Made by a program: the position numbers and the translations under genes
Shown: positions 58,080 through 64,000 of the stretch, piece after piece
How positions within the stretch are numbered: the stretch's first letter is position 1
Layout: the number at the start of each line of letters is the position of its first letter
The notes under the pieces: generated by a model
Database searches by the model: none
Seen by the model: the letters and a program-made list of their open reading frames with translations, nothing else
What the model was told of the DNA's origin: nothing
Source of the DNA: Nocardia albiluteola
GTDB lineage: Bacteria > Actinomycetota > Actinomycetes > Mycobacteriales > Mycobacteriaceae
NCBI RefSeq assembly: GCF_018860155.1
Contig: NZ_JAHKNI010000012.1
Coordinates: 1-64,000 of the forward strand
Direction of reading: 5' to 3'
DNA: 64,000 bases

Positions 58080-58327
58080 GTTTGCTCGATGGGTGGGTTC
58101 CGGAGACGGCGTAGTCGACGCTGTTAGGTAGATATGCGAATTGGAACATGTCAGTTCGAAGATTCCGGTGCGGAGATTCCAGTTCGGGAATGCCTAGAGG
58201 GGCGAGGCGGTACGGCGGGCTGGGGAAGGCGAGCCGGACAGGGCGGCGATCGTCGTTTTCCGGACAGGGCGGGTCGGGGAGGGGTACGTTCAATCCGCTT
58301 GGTGCACAGTCGAATAAGGGGCTTCTC

Positions 58328-58408
58328 ATGTGGATTATCGCGGCCATCTCCGCCGTTGCCGCCGTGGTCATCGGTTTTGCGTTCGTGAAGTCGTTCCCGG
58401 AGCGGTAA
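58328..58408 (+). CDS. 26-residue single-pass membrane peptide
   Basis: ATG 58328 follows AAGGGG by 6 bases and encodes MWIIAAISAVAAVVIGFAFV plus a KSFPER tail, stop at 58406. It has one strong membrane helix and a charged C-terminus, like many bacterial small membrane proteins. The frame opens upstream but that part is Arg/Ser-rich and unlikely to be translated. The remaining bases of 58008-58514 hold only the terminator and no other gene that I can support. Confidence 0.5.
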   Translation: MWIIAAISAVAAVVIGFAFVKSFPER

Positions 58409-58514
58409 GGGGCCGTGGGGGATCGGGCGGGGTGAACCGGTACGCACGGGTACTCGCCTGGTCCGCAGCAGAACTCGGGATCGGCTGCGGCCGGCTCGGT
58501 GGGGTAGCGGCGCC

Positions 58515-58796
58515 CTAGAGGCTGAACGCGATCGAGCGCAGGATGAGCGCGAGGATGAAGACCAGCGTGAAGGCCAGGTCGATGGACATGCCGCCCGCGC
58601 GCACCGGGGGCAGCACCTTGCGCACCGGCGCGATGACCGGTTCGGTGCAGGCGTGGGCGATGCGGCGGCCCTTCACCAGCCATTCGGCACTCGGCGAGCT
58701 GCTGAGCATCTGAATCCAGTCGAGCACCATGCGCGCCAGCAGCGCGAGGATGAACAGGCTCAGCGCATATCCGATGACTGCTCCGATGAGAGCCAT
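58515..58796 (-). CDS. YggT-family membrane protein
   Basis: A 93-residue protein with two membrane segments (residues ~3-27 and ~70-92) separated by LDWIQMLSSSPSAEWLVKG and a TEPVIAPVRKVLPPVRAGGM loop typical of YggT. Such proteins are usually encoded near division genes and are linked to osmotic or membrane functions. ATG 58796 has AAGGAG 6 bases upstream. The 349 bases from 58797 to 59145 show no further supported gene. Confidence 0.85.
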   Translation of the reverse strand: MALIGAVIGYALSLFILALLARMVLDWIQMLSSSPSAEWLVKGRRIAHACTEPVIAPVRKVLPPVRAGGMSIDLAFTLVFILALILRSIAFSL

Positions 58797-59145
58797 GGCG
58801 AACTCCTTCTTTGTCGCGCGTCTTATCCATATCAACGCCGGGCCCCGGACGAAAGTGTCCGACATGCGGTGTTCTCAGGCGACTATCAGATCAGACCGCG
58901 GGCCGATCGGACGGGAGCGACGGGCCGGTGTGACGGCCTTCTGTGCTGCCCGGGTCGAGCGGCTGCTCGCCGGGTAATCCGGTCGCTCACGGGCCGAGGA
59001 GTTGGTTCAGCATTTGCTGTGCTTCGAAGAAGAGCAGGAACAGGTGGTAATAGATCAGCAACACCGGAGCATTGTGCCGGTTGTTCGGTTCGAACGTGTG
59101 GTGAACCCGCGATTCGGGGACAATGCTGGCGACGAAGGAGATGCC

Positions 59146-60642
59146 ATGGAGACCATCGTGTCCGTGACCGGCGGGAAGGTCCGCGGTCGCACCGAAGCCG
59201 GGATCAGTACGTTTCTCGGGATTCCGTACGCGGCCGCGCCCGTGGGCCCCGCGCGATTCGAGCTGCCCGCGCGGGTGCCCGAGTGGGACGGGGTGCGCGA
59301 TGCGCTCGAGCACGGCCCGACGTGCGTGCAGTCGCCGTATCCCGCGCCGATCCACGCGCTGATCGGTAGCGACGGCATCGCGGGCGAGGAATATCTGAAC
59401 GTGAACGTCTGGACCCCCGACGCCGGGGGCTCCGGGCTGCCGGTGCTGGTGTGGATTCACGGCGGCGCCTTCGTGCGCGGCTCGAATGCCCGGGAGATCT
59501 ACGACGGCGCGGCGTTCGCGCGCGACGGGGTCGTGGTCGTATCGATCAACTACCGGCTCGGCATCTCCGGCTTCGCGGCGGTGCCGGGCGCGCCGCTGAA
59601 CCGCGGGCTGCACGATCAGGTGTTCGCGCTGCGGTGGGTGCAGGAGAACATCGAGACATTCGGCGGGGATCCGGGCAATGTCACGATCTTCGGGGAGTCC
59701 GCGGGTGGTATGAGCGTCGTCTCGCTGGTCGCCTCGGCGGTGACGCGGGGGCTGTTCGGCCGCGCGATCATGCAGAGCGGCAACGGCATTGCCGTCGCGA
59801 CGGAGCGGGATGCCGAATTGGTCGCCACCGAGGTGGCCCGGCACGCCGGAATCGCCCCGACCGCGACCGCATTCGGCGAGCTCGGCCCGGATCGGCTGCG
59901 GGAGGCGCAGAACGCGATGGCGCTGGACCTGATGACCGATCCGGATCCGGCGCGCTGGGGCGCCTCGATCATTCGCAACGGGCTCGGCATCATGAGCCTG
60001 TTCCCGGTGCTCGACGGTGAGCTGGTGGCGGCGCTGCCCAGCGATGTGCTTGCCGCCCAACCGGATCGCGCGGTGCCGATGCTCGTCGGATGCACCGCGG
60101 AGGAGTTCCGGTTCTTCACCGTGCCCACCGGTCTGGCCGCGGGCATCACAGCGGAGAACCTGCCCGCCGTGCTGACCCGCTACGGCGTGGATCCGGCGGT
60201 GGCCCCGGTGTATTCGGCCAATCGGCCCGATGCCTCGGCGGCCGACGTGTTCAACGTGATCATCACCGATGCGGCGTTCCGCGACGACACCATGCGGATC
60301 GCCGAATCCGTCGCGGCGGCGGGTAAGCCGGCGCACGTCTACGAATTCGCCTGGCGCTCCGGCATCGAGGGGCTCGGCGCCTGCCACGTGCTCGAGGTTC
60401 CGTTCGTCTTCGACCGGCTCGCGGCCGCGCCGACCCTGACCGGCCCGAACCCGCCGCAGGCCTTGGCCGACGAGGTGCACCGGGCCTGGGTGGATTTCGC
60501 CACCCATGGCGACCCGGGCTGGGAGCGCTTCACAGCCGGGCGCCGCGCGGTCAAGGTCTTCGACTCCCAGGCGTCGGCGGTGCACGTGGACCCGCGCGCG
60601 GATGAGCTCGCGGCGCTGCGTGCCTCGCACGGGGGGCACTGA
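59146..60642 (+). CDS. Type-B carboxylesterase
   Basis: A 498-residue esterase/lipase. It has the oxyanion loop WIHGGAFVRG, nucleophile Ser in FGESAGGMSVVS, a Glu/Asp acid in the middle part and His in GACHVLEVPFVF, plus the terminal WVDFATHGDPGWERF. No signal peptide is apparent. ATG 59146 has AAGGAG 5 bases upstream. The substrate range is not predictable. Confidence 0.9.
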   Translation: METIVSVTGGKVRGRTEAGISTFLGIPYAAAPVGPARFELPARVPEWDGVRDALEHGPTCVQSPYPAPIHALIGSDGIAGEEYLNVNVWTPDAGGSGLPVLVWIHGGAFVRGSNAREIYDGAAFARDGVVVVSINYRLGISGFAAVPGAPLNRGLHDQVFALRWVQENIETFGGDPGNVTIFGESAGGMSVVSLVASAVTRGLFGRAIMQSGNGIAVATERDAELVATEVARHAGIAPTATAFGELGPDRLREAQNAMALDLMTDPDPARWGASIIRNGLGIMSLFPVLDGELVAALPSDVLAAQPDRAVPMLVGCTAEEFRFFTVPTGLAAGITAENLPAVLTRYGVDPAVAPVYSANRPDASAADVFNVIITDAAFRDDTMRIAESVAAAGKPAHVYEFAWRSGIEGLGACHVLEVPFVFDRLAAAPTLTGPNPPQALADEVHRAWVDFATHGDPGWERFTAGRRAVKVFDSQASAVHVDPRADELAALRASHGGH

Positions 60643-60744
60643 CGTTCGAATCCGCAGGTGCGTAACGCGTTTGACAGTTCGGCGGGCGGTTTGTCCAAGA
60701 TCGTCTGTATGGTGTGAGCGCCCGAATCATATGGAAGGACAGTG

Positions 60745-61155
60745 GTGCGTACACCTTTGCGGATGGTTGTTGTCGGTCTGGCCCTGGCGGCCGGCGGCGT
60801 GAATGTGGCGGCGCAGGCCGCGCCGGTCGCGACGCCGGTGGCGGAGCCGATCATCGTCGGAACCGATGGGAACGGGCAGTCGCAGACGCTGTCCGTCGGT
60901 CAGGAGCTGGCGGTGGCGTTGCCGGACACCCCGTCCTCGGGATATGTCTGGGCGCTGAGCCCGGTCGACCAGCGGGTGCTGCATCAGGAGGGCGCGCCGC
61001 AGTTCCGCGGGACGAACCCGATGCCCGGGGCGGCCGGGACCTCGGTGTGGACCTTCACCGCCGCAGCCCCGGGGACCACGACCATCACGCTGTCCTCGGT
61101 GCGCCCGGGTTCGGCTCCGGCGCAGACGTTTACGGAGAAGGTCACCGTCCGCTAG
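60745..61155 (+). CDS. Secreted chagasin-like (I42) protease inhibitor
   Basis: A 136-residue protein with a signal peptide (LRMVVVGLALAAGGVNVAAQ, cleavage near AQA-AP). The inhibitor loops are recognisable: TPSSGYVWAL for the NPTTG loop and LSSVRPG for the RPW loop. Chagasins inhibit cysteine proteases. GTG 60745 is preferred over GTG 60742 because AAGGA is then 5 bases upstream. Confidence 0.75.
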   Translation: MRTPLRMVVVGLALAAGGVNVAAQAAPVATPVAEPIIVGTDGNGQSQTLSVGQELAVALPDTPSSGYVWALSPVDQRVLHQEGAPQFRGTNPMPGAAGTSVWTFTAAAPGTTTITLSSVRPGSAPAQTFTEKVTVR

Positions 61156-61186
61156 CACGGATTCGGAACTCGCCCACCGCTGTCGC

Positions 61187-61627
61187 CTAGTGCGCGGCGG
61201 TGGGCGGCAGTACGGCGCGCAGCCTGCGCAGCGACTCGTGCAGTTGCGCAAGTTCCGGCTCGCTCAGGGCGGCGCCGAAGATTTCCCCGAACATCCTGTC
61301 CAGCACGGCATTCGATCGCTGCAGCAGGTCCTGGCCCGCCGGGGTGAGCGCCACGATCGATGACCGGCGATCGTCCGGATTCGCTTGCCGCGCGCACAGC
61401 CCCTGGGCCACCAGTCGATCCACTGCCTTGCTCGCGCCGCCGATGGTGATCACCAGCGCGGCGGCGACATCCTGAACCCGGCTCGGTGTGGTGCTCGCGA
61501 CCGCCCGCAGCGACGAGCAGATGATGATGGGTGTGCCCAGCTCCGCCCGCAGGCGCGCGTCGGCCAGGTTCCAGAGTTCGATCTGGCAGCGAACCAGATC
61601 GTCGAACATCGCCCATCGATCCGTCAT
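61187..61627 (-). CDS. MarR-family regulator
   Basis: A 146-residue winged-helix protein: VQDVAAALVITIGGASKAVD recognition region and the wing NPDDRRSSIVALTPAGQDLL. It is divergent from the hydrolase gene at 61740, with repeat operators between, so it probably controls itself and that hydrolase. Confidence 0.88.
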   Translation of the reverse strand: MTDRWAMFDDLVRCQIELWNLADARLRAELGTPIIICSSLRAVASTTPSRVQDVAAALVITIGGASKAVDRLVAQGLCARQANPDDRRSSIVALTPAGQDLLQRSNAVLDRMFGEIFGAALSEPELAQLHESLRRLRAVLPPTAAH

Positions 61628-61655
61628 GTGTCCTACCTCACAATTCTCGATATAG

Positions 61656-61697
61656 ATTCCTAGGAATTTAGTTTCCGGGAATCATGTTCTTGGGAAT
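61656..61697. promoter_or_regulatory. Three operator-like repeats between the MarR and hydrolase genes
   Basis: ATTCCTAGGAAT (61656-61667) is a perfect 12-base palindrome. TTTCCGGGAAT (61672-61682) and TTCTTGGGAAT (61687-61697) are variants, with centres spaced 15-16 bases apart. They sit in the 112-base divergent gap and fit MarR dimers bound side by side. Confidence 0.55.
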
Positions 61698-61739
61698 GTT
61701 ATCGCAGTCCGGGATGCCCGGAACGAGGAGGAGTCCACT

Positions 61740-62645
61740 ATGAGCAAGGCGCAGCGCGCGGCGGTCCATCAGGCGGTTCGGGATTACGAGCTCGACTTCA
61801 GCGGCGACCTGGCGGTGGCGCGGCAGAGACTCCACGAATTGCAAACCTCCAGACCGCTTCCCGAGGATGTGCGGATCGCGCCGACCGAGCTGGGCGGGGT
61901 GCCCGCGATCGCGGTGACGATCGACGGCATCGACGGCCCGAATGTGGTGCTGCACTTCCACGGTGGCGGCTATGTCGCCGGATCCGCCTCCGATGCGGCC
62001 CCTTTGGTCTCGGAGCTGATCCGGCACGCGCGGGCGCGGGCGGTGTCGGCCGATTACCGGCTGGCGCCCGAGCATCAGTACCCGGCCGCGGTGGACGACG
62101 CCCTCGCCGCCTATCGGGCGTTGCTGGACAGCGGGGTCCCCGCAGCCCGCATCGCGTTCGCGGGCGAATCGGCCGGAGGCAATCTGGTGCTGGCCACGCT
62201 GCTGGCGGCCAAGGCGGCCGGGGTGCCGCAGCCCGCGGCGGCGGTCGTGCTCTCGGCCTGGGTCGACATGACCAACAGTGCTGACAGCATGAACTCACGC
62301 AAGGCCATCGACCCGTCGCTGACCCCGGCCGATCTCGCCGTCTGCGCGGAGCGCTACGTGGGCGCCGCCGACCGCACCGATCCCCTGATCAGTCCGCTGT
62401 TCGGCGATCTCACCGGGCTCGCGCCGCTGCTGATCCAGGTAGGCGGCGACGAGATCCTGCTCGACGATTCGACCCGCCTCGCCGCCCGCGCGGCGTCGGC
62501 GAACGTCCCGGTGCAACTGGATGTCACCCCGGAGGTGCCGCACGTCTTCCAGGGCATGTCGGCGGTCCTGGACGAGGCCGGCGCGGCGCTGGACCGCGTC
62601 GCGATCTTCCTGCAGCGGAACTGGACGGAAGCGGCTGCGGCGTAG
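61740..62645 (+). CDS. HSL-family alpha/beta hydrolase
   Basis: A 301-residue esterase of the hormone-sensitive-lipase type: oxyanion motif HFHGGGYVAGS, nucleophile in FAGESAGGNLVLA, acid around QVGGDEILLDDS and His in VPHVFQGMS. It hydrolyses short-chain esters. ATG 61740 lies behind a GAGGAGG site. Probably regulated by the divergent MarR protein. Confidence 0.9.
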   Translation: MSKAQRAAVHQAVRDYELDFSGDLAVARQRLHELQTSRPLPEDVRIAPTELGGVPAIAVTIDGIDGPNVVLHFHGGGYVAGSASDAAPLVSELIRHARARAVSADYRLAPEHQYPAAVDDALAAYRALLDSGVPAARIAFAGESAGGNLVLATLLAAKAAGVPQPAAAVVLSAWVDMTNSADSMNSRKAIDPSLTPADLAVCAERYVGAADRTDPLISPLFGDLTGLAPLLIQVGGDEILLDDSTRLAARAASANVPVQLDVTPEVPHVFQGMSAVLDEAGAALDRVAIFLQRNWTEAAAA

Positions 62646-62749
62646 CGGCTCCCCGGGAGAGGTCGGGCCGGTTCGGTCGCGCACGGACGCGGTGCTGGAC
62701 CGCATCGCAGGCGTTACCGCGCTCGTCGCGAGCGAAAGCGGCGGCGGCA

Positions 62750-62980
62750 CAGCAACTCCATCATCTCGGCGGCGCGATCGACGCGGCCGCGGCCGACAAG
62801 CTCGGCGCCTTTCTGCGGCTGTGCCAGCTGCACGGCCTGCCGATCGTGTCACTGTGTGACACACCGGGATTCATGGTCGGCCCGGAGGCGGAGAAGGAGG
62901 CGACCGTCACCCGATTCAGTCGCCTGTTCATCGATGCCGCGGCGCTGACCGTTCCCTTCGGCACGGTTATCGTGCGCAAC
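62750..62980 (+). pseudogene. Remnant of an acyl-CoA carboxylase carboxyltransferase gene
   Basis: A frame without a proper start reads QQLHHLGGAIDAAAADKLGA, FLRLCQLHGLPIVSLCDTPG and FMVGPEAEKEATVTRFSRLF, then IDAAALTVPFGTVIVRN. This is an unmistakable internal ~77-residue piece of the biotin-dependent carboxyltransferase family (normally about 500 residues). Both ends are lost; sequence after 62980 no longer matches the family. The gap 62646-63268 holds nothing else supported. Confidence 0.75.
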
Positions 62981-63268
62981 AGGACGCCGCCCCGAGTGCC
63001 GCGGCCAGCGCCGCGGCGGCCCACCACGCGGTACGCCAGTCCCCGGCCGACCGCACCACGAGCAGGCGACGGCGAGGAAGTACCGCAGCTGGCGCAGCTT
63101 CACGCGGGCGATTCCAGCCGGTGTAGGAGTCTGTACCTCCTGGCCGGGAGGTGTCATGTCGCTATACTGCCTGTTCAGAGTGCTGTGGCAGGTTGATTGG
63201 TCGGCTAGGTTGGGAGTGGATGGGGTCCCCGCACCCGACCGGCGACCCGTCTGGACACGGAGGTTCCG

Positions 63269-63748
63269 ATGGTCACTACGGCATTGCCTGCCCCGGCTTT
63301 GCGGCCGGTCCTGCGGATCGAGGCGGAGCTCGGCGCCCCCGTCGACCTCGGCCAGGATTCTGGCGGAAACCGTCGCCGGTTCGTCCCGCATGTCGCGGGC
63401 ACTTTCGCCGGTTCGGGGCTGTCCGGGGCTGTCGTGCCCGGGATGAGCGGGGACCGGCAGATGATTCACCCGGACGGCTCGAGCATCGGGAACCTCCGGG
63501 TCGGCCTGCGCACCGAGGCGGGGGCCGCCCTGACCCTGGAGATGCGCGCGACCCGTTACGGTCCGCCTGCGGTGCTCGCGCGGCTGGCCGCCGGGGAGCC
63601 GGTCGACCCCTCGGAATACACATTCCGCGGCGACGCCCGCTTTCAGGTCGCCGCGGACGAGCTGCGATGGCTCGCGCTGGGCGCCTTCGCCGTCGTCGCG
63701 GGCCGCGCGGCCACCGGTGTCGCCTTCGAGATTTATCTCATCGAATAG
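63269..63748 (+). CDS. DUF3237/UPF0311 family protein
   Basis: A 159-residue beta-barrel-like protein matching the DUF3237 pattern: RRFVPHVAGTFAGSGLSGAV and VPGMSGDRQM, then NLRVGLRTEAGAALTLEMRA, YTFRGDARFQV and a closing VAFEIYLIE strand. Function unknown. The ATG at 63269 follows GGAGG by 6 bases. Confidence 0.8.
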   Translation: MVTTALPAPALRPVLRIEAELGAPVDLGQDSGGNRRRFVPHVAGTFAGSGLSGAVVPGMSGDRQMIHPDGSSIGNLRVGLRTEAGAALTLEMRATRYGPPAVLARLAAGEPVDPSEYTFRGDARFQVAADELRWLALGAFAVVAGRAATGVAFEIYLIE

Positions 63749-63854
63749 GCTGGGCTACAAGGAATTTCGGTAGATCATCCTCCGAGAGCGCCGGTCCGGG
63801 AGCAGATGCCTCTGTGCTGCCGCCCGCTGACCAAGATCTTCTAGGGTCGCTGTC

Positions 63855-64000
63855 ATGACCGTATTGCGTTCCATCACGCTTTTCGCGCTGGCCGCTGTCG
63901 CCGAGATCGGCGGGGCGTGGCTGATCTGGCAGGGCGTGCGTGAGCACCGGGGCTTGGCCTGGATCGGAGCCGGAGTCATCGCGCTGGGCGTGTACGGGTT
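63855..64000 (+). CDS. YnfA/UPF0060 small membrane protein (cut by window end)
   Basis: The first 48 residues are visible: MTVLRSITLFALAAVAEIGG then AWLIWQGVREHRGLAWIGAG, which match the UPF0060 start with its EIGGAWL motif in the first of four expected membrane helices. Some members are proposed small-molecule exporters. The rest lies beyond the window. Confidence 0.85.
   Translation, partial: MTVLRSITLFALAAVAEIGGAWLIWQGVREHRGLAWIGAGVIALGVYG

Noticed and set aside
58987..59066. Minus-strand hydrophobic peptide ending AQQMLNQLLGP
   Set aside because: It resembles a membrane peptide but has no ribosome site and only a GTG start, so it is weaker than the 58328 peptide.
63065..63103. LysR-like N-terminus on the minus strand (VKLRQLRYFLAVA)
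   Set aside because: Only 13 residues match the pattern; no helix-turn-helix follows in any frame, so it is either chance or an unrecognisable fragment.

Overview
This window is high-GC actinobacterial chromosome and most likely comes from a Nocardia or a close relative. The backbone gene order matches Mycobacterium tuberculosis Rv1691 to Rv1713 (recalled from memory, not searched): TPR protein, HAD phosphatase, Rv1693-like protein, tlyA, nadK, recN, steA, steB/mctB, pyrG, Nudix, xerD, parA-like, scpA, scpB, rluB, cmk, der. An EspG/PPE-like pair and an F420-type LLM oxidoreductase also fit Mycobacteriales.

Layout. 1-332: the end of a 23S rRNA, a 5S rRNA and a TTCG-loop terminator. 488-5623: TPR protein with an Arg/Asp/Gly-rich N-terminus, a tandem repeat field, a DUF4304-like protein, an LLM oxidoreductase and the HAD phosphatase. 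5620-26683 is accessory DNA that splits the conserved HAD/Rv1693 junction. It holds an EspG-like chaperone gene broken by one in-frame TGA, a large PPE-like protein, a minus-strand redox block (DUF2231-Rieske fusion, FdhF/YdeP molybdoenzyme, small unknown, YdcF), and a plus-strand block (PucR regulator, then dnaK-grpE-dnaJ-cbpM-clpB-DyP with every junction overlapping). A quinone oxidoreductase and an AraC/NmrA/VOC module follow.

26843-40651 is the conserved DNA repair, NAD metabolism and cytokinesis block, with an SRPBCC gene, a degenerate-GGDEF/EAL protein and a small minus-strand gene inserted. 40652-48921 is a second accessory insertion between xerD and the segregation operon: a 2172-residue RHS/YD-repeat protein with two PA14-like domains, an unrecognised C-terminal tip, a start-overlapping candidate immunity gene, and a further possible immunity gene. 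48937-51182 holds a YbaK-type editing protein and a flavin monooxygenase preceded by two matching 30-bp palindromes.

51491-58007 is the coupled parA-scpA-scpB-rluB-cmk-der operon for chromosome organisation, rRNA modification and ribosome assembly. 58008-64000 is a looser tail: a terminator, a 26-residue membrane peptide, YggT, a carboxylesterase, a chagasin-like inhibitor, a divergent MarR/hydrolase pair with three operator-like repeats, a remnant of an acyl-CoA carboxylase, a DUF3237 protein and a YnfA protein cut by the window edge.

The strongest candidates for undescribed biology are the RHS toxin tip with its partner, and the chaperone/redox island at 8.5-22.8 kb. All family assignments come from reading motifs; no database search was possible.
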